From: Lycorma delicatula
Taxonomy: Eukaryota; Arthropoda; Insecta; Hemiptera; Fulgoridae
Direction of reading: 5' to 3'
Length of the DNA: 64,000 nt
NCBI RefSeq assembly: GCF_047948215.1
Contig: NC_134455.1
Coordinates: forward strand, 295,901,647-295,965,646
Shown piece after piece: positions 23,601-38,600 of the stretch (position 1 is the stretch's first letter; each line of letters opens with the position of its first letter). The notes beneath the pieces are model-generated. The model was not told the DNA's origin. It made no database searches and worked only from the letters and a program-made list of their open reading frames with translations. Made by a program: the position numbers and the translations under genes.

Positions 23601-26600
23601 GGAATTTGGGCTTTTTTGGACACTTTTGGTTAAGTCGATTGCAATCAAAAGGGGAGGTGCACAACTAGATGTTACAACAGTCCTTAATCCAAAATTCCAA
23701 CATCTTACGGCTAATTGTTTTTGAGTTACATACGTACAGACGTCATGCCGAAACTAGTCAAAATGGATATTTCCATTGAAATCTAAAAACCAAAATTTTT
23801 CACGACCATAATACTTCCTTTACTTTGTACCAGGAAGTAGAAAGGAGGAAAGGTTTGGTGAAGGAAAGATCTCTGTGAAAGTGTTAAAAGTGGGTAAAAA
23901 ATATAACAGAAAAAAATTATCTTAATGAATAATTATTTCTGTTAGAATACAATTTGCTAAAGTATTGAGCATTAAAACAAGGTTACTTAGATTTTTAATG
24001 ATTTATGTGTCTGAGTAAGGAATAGCAAACAGGACTCAGAACTGTGCCAGGTTGATCAGTTATAAAAATGTGTTCAATATTACATAGATAGTATCATTTT
24101 ATGAACTCCTTTAAATTAGTTGTAGATAGATGCATAACTAATAAATCTGTCTTAACTTGCATAAACCTTCACCTTCATCTATCACAAAATATTGTTTATT
24201 GTGCTCTAAATGCCTCTAAAAACAGTACTTTAACAGACAGGTTCCTATTTATAATTTATTGTTTTATGGTGTTTGAAATGAGTAAGTACAATGTTTTTGT
24301 GTTTTACTGCAATGTATAGAAAACCCTATTTATAGTTAATGATAATTGTGAAAGATTCCATTAGCAGTGTTTGACAGGTTTAAACATCATATAAAGTATA
24401 TATATTTAAAACTGTTCTTCAACCATTCTGCAACAATAATTGATTTAACATTAATTACTTTTTAAAAAAAAGACATAGAAAACAAATTTAAGATTAAAAA
24501 ACAGATATAATCAAAAGACAAAGAAAAATATAATGGTGGTCATTACTGAGATAAATAACAGCAAAATGTGAAACTGCCCTTCATTCTTGTTAACTTCAGT
24601 AATCCTCAGGAACTTTTTAATTAAATATAGTTTTAGACATTGGCATTTTATCTTGTTTCACCTCCTACAGTTGCCAGGATTCTGGTTCCTCCCTGGTTCG
24701 TTCTATATGTTTAATATCTGTTAGGTTTGCTAAGAATGACATGATTTTGTGATCAGTATTGTTGTTTACTGAGGTATAAAGATCTATTGTTTGTTATTGT
24801 ATTTATGCTTCAGAATGTTTATTTTAAATATTTTTTTTAATTGATCAATCAATCACAAAGAACAGAAAAAATTTCTGACATTATTATAAGAAATCTAGAG
24901 GCATAGATCGTTGTTAAGAGGGGGAAAGTAAAAAAAATGCACTTTTTTTCTTTAATCCAGGTGTGAAATGACCTGGATATAGAGATAATAAAGTCATTTC
25001 ATGAAATAATATTTAATAAGTAGACAAATACTCTAAGCCCATCAATGAAATATCATTGATGTTTGGTAACATGTACATTACTAGTAACTAATGATAAATT
25101 TTTGGTATCTTATAAAAGAATGATCTAGTAAGAAGATATAAAACGTGAAATAAGTAGGGCATGATTAAGGTCACTGGACTAGACACAGTTCAGTTGTTAT
25201 GTATTATATAGTTGTGAAAATAGTTAATCATTGTACCATTAAAACTAAATTAATGAGTAAGAAATATATCCTTTAATTGCACCCTACTACAAATATTTAA
25301 AATACTGAATTATCTTAAGTACTATTATTGCCAATATTATTATTCTTTTATTCTAACATTCTTGGAAAGCAGTTTATCTGGGATTTACATATTTTTTTTT
25401 TTAATTTGTTGTAAAAAAATAATTAAAATATTTTTCTTCATTATTAGCTTTAGTAAAGATCAAATCTCAGTGCATAAATCAATATGAAGAGATCACACAG
25501 ACACATTGCACAGCCCTTCATTAATTAGTTAATTTTATGTAAATTTGCAGAAAAAACTTTTAAATTATTGATAATTCCTTTATTGATGTATTATACACAA
25601 AAATCTTTTTATAGTTGCTATGAATGATATACGTGTAAAATAAATTTGTCAATATTTTTATTCTTCATCAAAGTAAATAATAATTTCTATACACGTTTTC
25701 CACGCATACTTTAACTATAAATATTGTCACAAATTACTTTACATTATAATTTGTTTTTTGTTTAACGGTATCATTTTGTTGATAGAGAATATCGGAAATT
25801 CTCTTATGAGTAATATTAAAATGTGTTTAGTTTATATTGTCAATTGAAAAAATTAAATTATATGAGAATATGCTTTAGAACTTGGTGAATGTTTAATCAG
25901 TAATTGTTTAAAATAATTTCTATGTAAATAAAACAAAATGAAAATAAACTTTGACTAGTGGCACTAATAATTTTTTAAATGGCTAACAGTATTTTATTGA
26001 AAATTGATGTGTAGAAGTTGCCAATTAAAAAAATTAGTCCTTTGTTTTATAAATTTTTATTTTATTTCAGAAATGTAAATTACACTAGTGATGAATCAAA
26101 ATGAGAAAATTAGTTGTAAATTCATTTGAAATATATAGGAAAAAAAATTTATTAACATGTGTAACAGTGGCAACTCATAGCTAAAAATTGGTGGGGGTGT
26201 TGCTCCAGAAAATCTTTTTCTGGGATTTTTCCAGGTCATGATTAAGGTTTTCTGTTAAAATAAAAAAGCAAAAAAAAAATGAATCAAATAGAGTAGCTAG
26301 AAGCAGGATAATAATATACTTTTTCACATTCAGGAATATGGTACACTTCAGGTATTAAAATATCAGCTTAAAAACACTATAGTTCAGCAGTGCCTAATTT
26401 AAATTTCTGTGTACACAGAAAAAAATACATAATTAGTTTTTATTAATTACCTTCTCTTTCGTCCTCCCAGGATGTTTTTGGACAGATTTGGCAATCAGGA
26501 GCCCTTGCTTTCCACCATCTCTGATCACTACTGAGAAAGCAACTAAACCACTTGCATATTTTTTCCACCGACTAAACTAGTAAAAGAACAAGGAACGTTC

Positions 26601-29600
26601 CATACACATGCGGAATAAAAAATACTACCTTCCACCAGCATGCCAGTGTCAGCACTGCAGGAGCGACAGTGCTCTCTCCCTCAAAGCCTCACTTACAGCT
26701 TCCTATGTGCACAACAGCCAAACACCACACTGCTGGAACTGTGCACAGTGCACAGTCCCATGAAAAAAGTCCCATGCACAGTCCCAAAGTGCACAGTCCC
26801 ATGAAAAGATTTTTGTATCTTTTTCATTAACTGGGGGACATTAAACTTAAGGATTATATATTGTACAAGTATAATGAACGAATTAAAGAAAAAAGGACTC
26901 ATTATATTAAATGTTATCAATAATATCAAGTGGAAATAGGGGTGCTGCAGTCCCACAGTTCCCATACACAAGCTGCCACTGATGTTTAATATTTCATTTT
27001 TCCCCCAATTATATAAGTTGTTTATTTATGAGGGATTTGATTTATTAATGATTTTTCTGTAGCTATTCTAAATTAAATTGATTACTATTTTAAAGAGTTA
27101 TATTGACAAATTTCACATAATTTTTGAAACATTAGGTAATAAAAACATTAACAAAAAAATACAATCAAATTTAGATAAAAGAGAATTTTAATGACAAGAA
27201 ACTAAAAATTAAGTTAGACTTTAAAAAATTGAAATAAATGTTTTCATTTATAAATGGGTCGAGTACATTTTTTTTTTTTTTTAATTGCTGCTAAAATTAA
27301 GTTACAGATCAAATATTTGAACCAAGTTACACCTTACAGTATTTGTGATGTAATTAGTGGATTATTAGAAATTCTGTCATTATTTATAGCAATAAGGATT
27401 GTTAATCAAACTGATGGAGCAGTCACTAATATGTGTAATGTTGAATGTCAGATAATAGTGTTTGGAGCTGTTACAATTAAGTTGAAGGGATTTGATTCAT
27501 GTGGTAAATGTGAGCATTTCATTTTGAGTATTCACTTAACTGATGTGTCTTATTTTATCGGACATTAAGACTTAGAAGAAAGTTTGAGTTAGTCAGTTAC
27601 TGATCGTATTTAAACTGTTAGAAAACACTAAGACATAATTTTTTGCCATAAATAATTGATAAATTTGATTGCTATCTCTTTTTACTGGTAGTGTCACTAA
27701 AATGAGTTCTTGTTTTTTTTCTTATGTTGATAGCAAAAGTAAATGTAAATTTAATAATTAAACAATGTATTTGAAAATTATTATTAATAAGTTGTTAGTA
27801 AAAAAATATAGGAAGAAATTCATGTAGTTTTTTTAGTTGCAATAATTTTTAAATCTTCTATTGTAAGTAGTATAATGAAATAAATTAAGACAATGTTTTA
27901 TAACTGTTAAGTTTTTGTGGATATGGTAGGAAGTAACTGTAGGCAAAAAAAATTCATTAGGTATATGTGTAATTTTCTTGTATCAGAAACTTAATTTTTT
28001 ATTTCTTACTGCATCATTAGGGAACACAACCCTTTTTTCTGTTTCATTAGGTCTCACTTCCACATACATTGCTAAAATATGGTCCCAACAAATGTTGACT
28101 AGCAATGATTAAGATACTCTTAAATCATTTAGTAATTTTTTTTTCTACTCGTCTGTAACCAGTTTTTGTAGAAATGTATTCTGTGTATTAAAACATATTT
28201 AATTCATAAAGAAATATGAAACAAGAGTTTTAGTTTATTTTTGGAATTTGTGTTGAATTTTATTGAATGTAGTTGTTATGATTTCTATCACTGTTGTTTC
28301 ATTGTCGATACTCCTGAGGTTTTCTAAGAATAATGGAACATATTGCATGGAAATCCTTTTAATATATTCCCAGATATTTGTTGTCAACTACTATAAAGTA
28401 TTGTAGCGCAAAAAAAGTTTGAAGTATGTAGGCAAATTCAGAATCTATATCCTTAAGATTTAATTATTTGTTTTAAACATTCATATTTGTGTGATGAATT
28501 GGACTTTGAAATGTATACTTATGATTTAAATAATTCTCTTGGATTCTTTAAAGTAAATTATACTAAAAGAGTGCCGATGAAAAATATGTATATTATTTAT
28601 TTCAATATTTTCATAGGAGTTATATGACAAAACTTATTAAAATTGTGGGTTGGGTCTTGCAAAAACTTTATTTATTAATTTTTTTTAACTGTATGTTTAC
28701 TAGCTACTTTTCTATAACTGAGAAAACTAAATGCTTAGATTATTTTCTATAAAATGGGCAGCACCCACTTATTTTAATTTTCATAGATATTAATCTGTTA
28801 GCATATTTCGCTTTTTTTTAATCCATGTGTCTATACAGGATGAACAACTTAAATCCAAACTACTACATTAAATACATTTGTCATATAAAATTTTATTTAA
28901 AAAAAAATGAAAACTTAAATTGGTTAAATTCTGCATTTACACGTAACATATTTTTTACAAAAGATGTTCAAAGTAAGCACCTGCATGGCGATTCACGTTT
29001 TTGCTCAAGTGATCTTATTGAAAGTCACCTGAAGTAAAACATTGTTGTGTCAAGCCTGCCAATTTCTTGTAGAATGTTCACCTACAGTTCATCGATAGTG
29101 TGAGGATTCAATTCATAAACTCCTTCAAATAACTCCAAAGGAAAAAATCATAACTAGACAAATTTAGGGAACATGGAGCCCACCACCTTTTGCTAATAAT
29201 TTGTGAATCATCAAGCTCTGTGAATCATTTGATACGCATCACGTTGCTCAGTCTTGTTGTAAGAAGCAATTTTCTTTTTCACACTGTATTAACCGAGTGT
29301 ACAGTGAACTTCTGTACTGAAAGTCTGGTCAAAAAATATTAGTCCCGCATATTATTACCAGAAACAATACAACATACACCAACTTTCTCATCATGAACTT
29401 AAACATCTGGTGAGGATATTCTCTCATCCTGTATCTGGTGTGCAAATTAATGTGCCCAAATAATGCATCAACAATATTTTTGAGAAGCCAGTGGTAGTAA
29501 TTAGTGTTTCAGTTTGTCTGATCTCTTAAGTTGTCGCATTGATTTCAAATTTAAATCGTGAAGAATCTTACTGGAAGATATAATTTAGATTAATTTGTTT

Positions 29601-32600
29601 TGATAAGATAGATCTTTTTGGACAGGCAGAAATTCTTCTTTGAGTATTGGCAATTAATACTGTACCGAAGCATAAACAGTTTGCACCTGACAACAATAGA
29701 CTAAAGTATAAGTAATATCATATACAACAATAGATGTGCTAGTAATATAAGATGATAGCAGCATTAAAGCTGACATGACACTCAAATAACTGCAGTTTGA
29801 GCTGGCTCAGTTTAGTTTAAATTGCTCACCCGTATTTATGGTTTAAAGTTTTAATGAAAAATATACAAAAGAAATTCCCATAACTAAAAACTTAAACATG
29901 ATATTTAAGAGAAAAATTAGTAACTATTTCCTATTATTTAATGCAACAACTTTTTTTATATATGTTAATTTTACAAATAATTTTTTTGCTAAATTTATAT
30001 GCGATTTGATTTTATAAAATTAGTATATTGTATAGTCTTGGCTATGAATAATTATGCTTGAATGTTATAATTAATAACAACTGTACCTTTCCTGCTAATC
30101 CGCTGTTACTGTTTTTTTTCAACAACAATATAAATCATCACATAACATAACTTATATAAATATGATCATGGGGTTTATTTATTAGAAATCACAAGAAAGT
30201 AATATTTACTGTTTGTATATGTTCAGATAGCTCATTTTATTATTATCAGTCTCTAAACTTTATTTTGGCCTTAATAAATAAAACATTTTTACTATGTTGG
30301 AATACAAAGCAGCAAAATGTATTGGAAAATTAAGTTTTTTATTATTATTTAAATGATGGAGAAGCAATAGAAACAATTCTACGTGATCCAGTGTCATATA
30401 TAGACTACTGAGATTTACAATAAATGGTAAACTGTAAATACAGAAAGTTACCTAAATTGTTTTTAATTTACTTGTTAATAAATTCAAACTTAACTTATAA
30501 TTTTGGAAGAAAATAGTCTCCAATAAGTCATTATAATACCATATTTTTAATTAGGGATTGATGAATTCAGTTTGCTAATGAGACTGCAACAGCTTCTGGT
30601 AGTAATTAAAAATATGCATATGGGGAGTTAGTCATATAATCTGTAGTTTTTGTAATATACTTAAGAATACATATGAAAAATCGGAATTTCCCAATTTGTA
30701 GCAATAAATTAATTTCATTTTAATCTGTATTTCATAATACTGGTATCAGCTTGAAATTAAAAAACTGGACCAAAATTACAAAATTAATAAGGTTCAGAAA
30801 TTTCATAAAAACTATAACCATACGTAATTTGAAATATCCTGATACAGTCAGTACTGATAACTTGGATGCCCAGATGAAATTATATTATATACTAATGTAC
30901 AGGGTGATTTTTTAGTCCTGTTACCCAATTTTAAATGTAATTTAAGAAAGGGAAATTTAGGTGGAATAAAAAAATGTATTTGTTACTTACAAAAAAGAGA
31001 TTTAATAAAAAGCTACTACTTACATAATTGTTAAAGAATATGCTCAAAATACCCATCCCTTGCGGTTATACATGCAGCATATTAACAGAAACGTTTTTAA
31101 GAGTTGCATTGGAAAGATTCGTGATTAAGTCTGTAATATTGATTTTAAGTTCATCAATAGTGTGAGGATTGTTTTTGAAGACCTCGGGATATAGCCCCAC
31201 AAAAAGTAGTCAGGAGATATGAGGTCTGGGGACCTTGGTTATTATTCGATCATCAAAGAACTCTTGCAGAAAATCCATGGTTTCTCGAGACGTGTGGCAT
31301 GTAGCGCCGATTTGCTGAAACCAGCAATACCGTTCTTGGGGTTCCAGGAGGGACACAAATTGGCGCACAATATACCTGTATACTTCACCATTTACTGTCT
31401 GTTCGAAGAATATGGGTCCGACTATATGATTTCGAGATATCGCACACCACACACCAATTTTTTCAGGATGCAAAGATTGTCTTGTAAAGCATTAGGATTT
31501 TCAACCGCCCAAATTTGACAGTTTTGACTGTTCACATAACCATCGAGTTGGATCCAAGCTTCATCGCTAAAGAACACTGTGTTTAAAAATTCGATTCCGT
31601 TATCATTTACGAGAGACCTAAGCTAACGGCGATATTGCAATCGCCTGTTTAAATCTGGAGGCTGAAGTTCTTGGACTAATCGTACGCGATACGGATACAA
31701 TTTCAATTTTTTAGTGGCTTTCTGAACACTCGAATATGACAAACCGACACTTGCGTTGAAAGTTTTCGTAATCTTTTCCGTGGAGAATTGAGCAATCTTG
31801 TTTTCACATTCTCTAAAACTTCATCTGTTAAGCGAGGTGGTCGACCGCTACATTTTCTGTCGCAAACACTACCTGTCTCTCGAAATCGGTCTGCTAGCCC
31901 AAAAATTGACGTTTTCTGGGAGAGGAAAACCAACAAATTTAATTTGAAGTGATTATTTTACACTCGCGAACGATTTCGTAGCAAAATATTGTTTAAAAAT
32001 GAAAAGTCGTTGTTCTATGGTAAAAGACATTCTGTTCGTAACATGACCGGAAACGGCACAAAAGTTTACACAGCTCAAGGAGAATCAACTTACACTGCCG
32101 TATCTATACCGGTTGAGTAGCGCTACCAACTTCGTGTCGCAAAACAAAATTTCCCTTTCTTAGAAAAAAATTACCTGACATTAACAATTTGGCAACAGGA
32201 CTAAGAAATCACTCTGTACTACTTTAGTACTAATATATGCATAGTACTACTACTAATTTACTACTTTTACTTATTATGTACATAATGTAATGAAATGAAT
32301 ATATTTAGTAGTATTTTGTGATTTATCTAATTAAGTTATTTTTTTAAGATTGACATAAATAATTATATTGTACTTACTATTTGGTCATTGACAAGATAAT
32401 AAATCTAGTATAAAGAAGTCTGTGGATTGATTATCCTTCCTTCCCTACCAAAGAGAAAGAAGGAAGGACATGGAACGCCATGTACTTCATCCCTTCTTAG
32501 TGAGATTCTTCGCCACTGCTCTTGCTCCACAATAGTAGCGGGCTGGCATGTTCTTCAAAGGTTGTTGGGAAAATAAGTCAGTACACATACAGTTTGGTAC

Positions 32601-35600
32601 CATCCACCCAGCACATCCTCACATCAAAAGTCGCAGACATCATATTGAATTTATTTTAAATTTTTATTTGTTACTCATTGTTAAATATGTTAAGTCAACC
32701 AGTCAGTCAGCCTTCCAGTAATGAAATGAGAACTTAAATTTGTTTTTTTGAACACTAATTATTTTGGTGCTATATAATTGAACAGCAGATTTATGAAATG
32801 TTAGGTGCAGATATGATGACTGATGATAGCATTGTTAAATGATTGGTTGGGATGTTAAAAAAAAGATAAGAAAGTGCACATTGAATCTCCAACTGGATAA
32901 ATATCTTCGGTGTATATATTTTAGTTTAGAATATCTTAGAAAATTCTCATTGCTACAATTTTGAATACTTTTTAGATTAGTATTACAATCAAATACATCA
33001 TTCATAAATAATATTAATAAATTGTTTTTAATTAAACATCTCTTTAATTACAAATAAGTAAGTACTATATTTATTTTAAGATGCTGTTATATTTTTCAGA
33101 CTTTTTCGAATCGGACATTGTCTTTTTGTTCAAATTGTGTAAATGTTAAAGTAATATAAAGTACAATTTAATATATCATTATTAAAACATTAAAATTACA
33201 CTTACTATCTTTTTTTAATAATTAATCAGGAGGCAGTTACCTAATAACATATCAGGCATATTTACGTTAATTAAAATAAAAATTAGTTGACATATGTCGT
33301 TGAACATACATGTTTGTAAATGTGCTATTGGTTTAAAGTGTATTATGAAGTGAGTAAATAAGGAATTGTACAGTAAACATTTTCAATAAATAAAGTAAAT
33401 TCATGTCATTTGCATTGAATGGAGGAAAACATACATTTTGCAAGAGCATTATATTAATTTCTATAAAGCCACAACATTTACTTGTTAATTTATCTTATTA
33501 TACACAGTTATATACTAAGTAGTTTTAATACCTCATCAAGACATACTTCTTTTCAGTGACACATTACAAACAATTTTATCACCATGTGGATCAGAAAATG
33601 ACAGCTACTCATATTAATAGAATTTCTACAAATTTTCAAAAAAGGTCTTTACATACTTAAGTAGTAGTTGATTCTATGGGTGATTAAAAAAATTATATCT
33701 TATAATTTGAAGTAAAAAAAAAAATATTTTCAATATTGGTGTTATAAAAATTAGCAGCTTTGTTTTGAGGCAAGTAAAGAAACTGAGTAAAGGAGCATCA
33801 GTTAGCGTTGTCAATGATTTTGTTTTAAATTAAGTAAGAATAGTGTTGAATAAATGGTGATAGGTGATGAAATCAAACACATAATGCATCAAACTATAAT
33901 GAAATGGATATTATAAAGTTAAAAAAGATTTTATGAATGATTGCAATCTGGAGTAAATGCAGGACTGACTTACAGACGACAAGAGCTGTATGTATCCAGC
34001 ATCTGTTATAACTTAAACATTTGGAATTTTTTATTTCAAGAATTACACCAAGCATTTAATCTCTGCTGAAGGGGTTTCTGTGTCAAAAGTATAAGTTTAA
34101 GTAACAACATCGTAGGAGATCTGTAAATTAAAATTAGCTAGTATTATGAAGAGGTCATACTCTGTCATTTTTTATGTCTAGTAAAAAAAAGAAACATATG
34201 TTTCTGTAAAAACAATAATTTAATTTTGTTTTTGATACATTTTTAGGTTATTTTTTACTCTACAGATTCCCTATAAGTGTAGGTTGAGGCTGTGGCTTCT
34301 GTTTGGTTGTTTTTGTTTATAAATATTAACTTTAGGAATTATTTAATTAGATTGATTAATATAACTTTTTAGAATGTATTTTTCTTATTGATTGTTTGAT
34401 TTTAGTTGCTTGAGTTTTTATTACATTCAACAACACTTATTATTGCCATGTTAACAAATATCAATGCTGAAATTGTTATGTTCCTAATAAATTATTGTTT
34501 TATTACTACCATTAAATTTTTTTTATATTTATTTTTTATTACTATTTTGTTTTTGTTTCAGGAGAAGAACATGCTACTGACATGTCTCCAGATTCTGGAA
34601 TAAATGAATTGGCTGGACTTACCCCTGAAGAGCAAGAAAAACAAAAACAAGAGTGGTCTGCAGAGCTTGCCAAGGTACTAAGCCTTTTTTCTTTTTATTG
34701 TTTCTGTTATAGTAAATCAGCCTAATATTGATTTTTAAGTAATAAAGTTGAAACAAATAAATTCTTTTTATTTTTGCATTCTAATAATGATCAGAGTCTT
34801 TTAAAAGCAGATCCATGATATTGAAACATCTGAACTCATGCAATTGGAACCAAAAAACTTTTTTTCAGTGCCTGTAACAAGCCAGACCAGTTAGTTGGTC
34901 TGTTACCCCTTTATTATTCTAAAGCTTGCTGCTACTTGTAGATAACACAGGTCAACAAAAAATAATAATTTGGAATCGAGGTAAAAGTATAAATTAGAAA
35001 GTATTTTTTATGCTGAAACTTAAAATGAAATCAGCTTTTCTTCATCACCCTCAGATTATTAGTTATGACTTTTTAAAATATTGAGAAACTTTGTAAATAA
35101 TAGCTTACACAAATAATAATAATTATAATTTAAATTCCTATCTTTATTTTGCAGACATTTACGTTTATCTTAATTTCTTTTTCCTTATTTTTCTTTTGTA
35201 TTCAGTGAAGTCTTCTCTTTTTATCATCCAGCAGCAGTCACTCATCATAGATTCATCCCATCTGAGCTTGATAACATTGTTCAATCTGCAATATATCTTG
35301 GTGAAACCTTTCTCCTTGTTCATCACTGATGTCACCCAAGTTAAAAGAGAAAAAGTCCAAATGATAATGTAAAAAATGAATTTTCAGTGACATTCTGCTG
35401 CCTAAATTTTTGTAGTTCACTAAGAGTTCATTTATAATCTGATTATGGTCTTCAGCTTTTTTGTTTTAAGAAAACCAGAAATGTCATCTTTGATTGACTT
35501 CCATGGTGCTAGTTCTTTAGGATTCAGTTTGAGGTCAAATATATTTTCATGAATTAATTTTCTTATTTGTGGCCCAATGAATATTCCCTCTTTAATTTGT

Positions 35601-38600
35601 CATCACTTAATTGTGAAAACACTTCAGCTAAATATTTAAAGCTGTCTCCATCTTTATCTAATGCTTTTACAAAATTCTTCATGAGGCCTAGTTTTATGAG
35701 TAGAAATGGTAAAATAATACAATCTGCTTAGACAAGGGGAATATTGACAACATTTTCCTTTCCTGAGGTAAACTGATTTCTTTTTGGCCAGTCTTTACCC
35801 ACACAGTGGTTTATCTGTAGCCCAACTATTCCACAAACACAAGAAACACATATATTTTTTTAAATCACTCTGCAAACCAAGAAGGACTACCACTTTCAGG
35901 TCAGCAATGATTCACCATAAGTGTTCATCATAGCTTTTAAAATTTTTGACATATTTTCATATGTTTCTTTCATTCCTACAGCATCTGCTACCAGTATAGA
36001 AGAAAACTTATTTAAGTTATGCACCAACTCTGCTTCAGCTTCTTTTTGATGAGTCTATAAGTAAATGTTGATCATGAATAACATATTCAATGTCCAGTTC
36101 AGACAGTAGCCCCCTAACATCATGGTAGGAATAAATTAAACAATCTCTTATAAAGTAATTCAGAAAATTTTCATTTCGATTTCTATTTACTGAAATTTTT
36201 GTATCCCTGTTTAATAAATTCCATTCCTTAAGACATGAATGTAGGAGTTCTGCATGTTGTTTTGACAAATACAAGTCACGAATTAGATCACTCAGTTCTG
36301 CTTGTGTGATGAGGTGAGGTTCAGTATTTAATTCTTCTGGAATGAAATTAATATCTATTGAAGTTATACCGTACTTCTGTTAAAGTTACCGTATTCATCA
36401 GTGAGCCTTCAGGGAAATCAGAGATTTCATTCATAGCTGAATGAACATTTGGGTATGCAATACTGCTTTTATTGTTTGAATTGAAACCAGTAACATCTGC
36501 AAAAATAGCATCATCATAATGGTTAGTAGGCTCTCGCCAAATCATAGGTATGCCAAAAGGCAAATGCTCTTTTTTCTTTTTAATCATTGGGATAGTTTAA
36601 TGTAGCACTTGATGCATACTACATGTTGAGTCCAGGATTTATCTTGGTCTCCTAAGGGACAATCAATGTTCAATAATGTTTCTAAGCAGTTTTCAGCAGA
36701 TTCAATACTAGTTTTTTGTTGACTTTTCATGGTGAATTCTCCACAAACATAAAAAAATATTTGGAGATTTTTACAAGCCTGATTTTTATTCATTGTAAAA
36801 TTCAAAATGTTTGAATGAATGAAAGTAAACTGAATTATTACAAAAATACTTAATTATAAAAATAATTAAGTTTTAATTTATAATTACTTAGTCAATAAAA
36901 ATACATCATACAATTGTTTCACGTTGGAGTGCAATAAAACACAGCGCGAAACACACACACACACACAACTTAACAAATCTTGATGTTCAATAAAATAATA
37001 CCAAAAGTTGTGTCATAAAATTTTTCACCAAATTTATGGCATCACTTATGAAACAATCCTTATAATACATGTATGATAAAACCACTACCACAACTAAAGA
37101 ACATAGCAAGTTGTACAAAGAGCTGAACTCATACTGAAGAAAATTTCATCACGTTTAATTACTCATTACTTGACTAACTGGACATGTCTGGCTTGACATG
37201 AAATGAGATCATTCGTCTGTTATGTATCAAATGTAGTACTACAGCATGCATCATAATATAAATCAGGTGTGAATAAACAAACACTCTACACATCTCTTGT
37301 ATTGTTTGAACAATAAATTTAAGGGGTTGTAACTTAAGAATGTTACTTGATGGATTGTTTCAAAATACATATTCAGATTCAGCATATAAAATACTATATA
37401 GAACACATACTGCCTTTTCAGTTCCAAATTTTATATTGACTAGTGTAATTAACATACTTGAGTCTGTTACTACAGAATATATTTTTATGAAAAATGTTTA
37501 AATTCAATTTTTTTCTCCTATAATTGTATTAGCAATATTTCTTTCAAAAAAGTGTTAAAACTAGAACAGTTTTATAATCATTTGTATAATAATTTGATGA
37601 TAAGAATTAACTCGGTTGTTTTTATTGAATTTTTAAAAATATTCTATTATCAGGTTGGCATGCAGCTGATTCCCACATTTTCAAAGATTATGTTCAAGAG
37701 AATTATAATTAAATTTAGTACATTGTTGGAATTGAATAATGAAATTGTTAAATACATGATACAATACATCTCCATAATTTCTTCAAACCTTTTCAGTTAA
37801 TTATTCACTATGAGTCATGGCTAAATAATTTTCAAATTTACAGTTACAGTTTTTCCTTTACAAAACTTTTACTCAATTTTTTCCTGTAGGTAAAAATTTT
37901 TGAGTTGCTTGTAATTTATAAGGTTGAAATTTTAACTTTGTCAATAAACACACAAGACTTTTAAAAAATTCTCCGTATCTAGCTTGTTTTTAAGTTGAAA
38001 TATACAGACTGCTCTTCAATGCTTTTTTTACTTGAGTTAATTTCTCTGCTTTTTCACTGTTAGAGGAAATTAATGTCTTAATGTTTATAGTATTATTTTT
38101 AGAAATAATACTACCATTATTTTTCAGCTTTCTGACCTTTCTTTTCTTTTCTTTTCCTGTTTAGCCTCTGGAAATTAGCATTCAGGTACTGCTTCAGAGG
38201 ATGATATGTATGAGTGTAAATGAAGAGTAGTCTTGTTCAGTCTCAGTTCGACGATTTCTGAGATGTGTGGTTAATTGAAACCCAGCCACCAAAGAACACC
38301 GGTATCCACAGTCTATTATTCAAATCTATATAAAAATAACTGTCTTTACTAGGACTTGAACACTGGAACTCTCAACTTCCAAATCAGCTGATTTGGGAAG
38401 ATGCGTTCACCACTAGACCAACCCGATGAGTTTCAGCTTTCTGACCTATTCAAAATTATTTTACACTGACGAACCTCACTGTCCCTCATTGTTGAAGTGA
38501 CGACTGAGATGTCTCTTGAAATCAATAAAAAACATGAGCTCATCAGAAACGAATGGCTATGTTGGACATATCCCACCCTGTAAAAGTATTAAATAAGGGT

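Noticed and set aside
27254..27568. 104-codon open frame in intron 2
   Set aside because: Begins by reading through a T run (FFFFL), shows no domain, and has no promoter or splice support.
34406..34603. 65-codon frame over the 3' end of intron 2 and exon 3
   Set aside because: Different frame from the Tpd52 exon; the intronic part is hydrophobic A+T-driven translation.
36951..36967. CA repeat as part of a CRISPR-like or regulatory array
   Set aside because: Simple dinucleotide microsatellite with no spacers.
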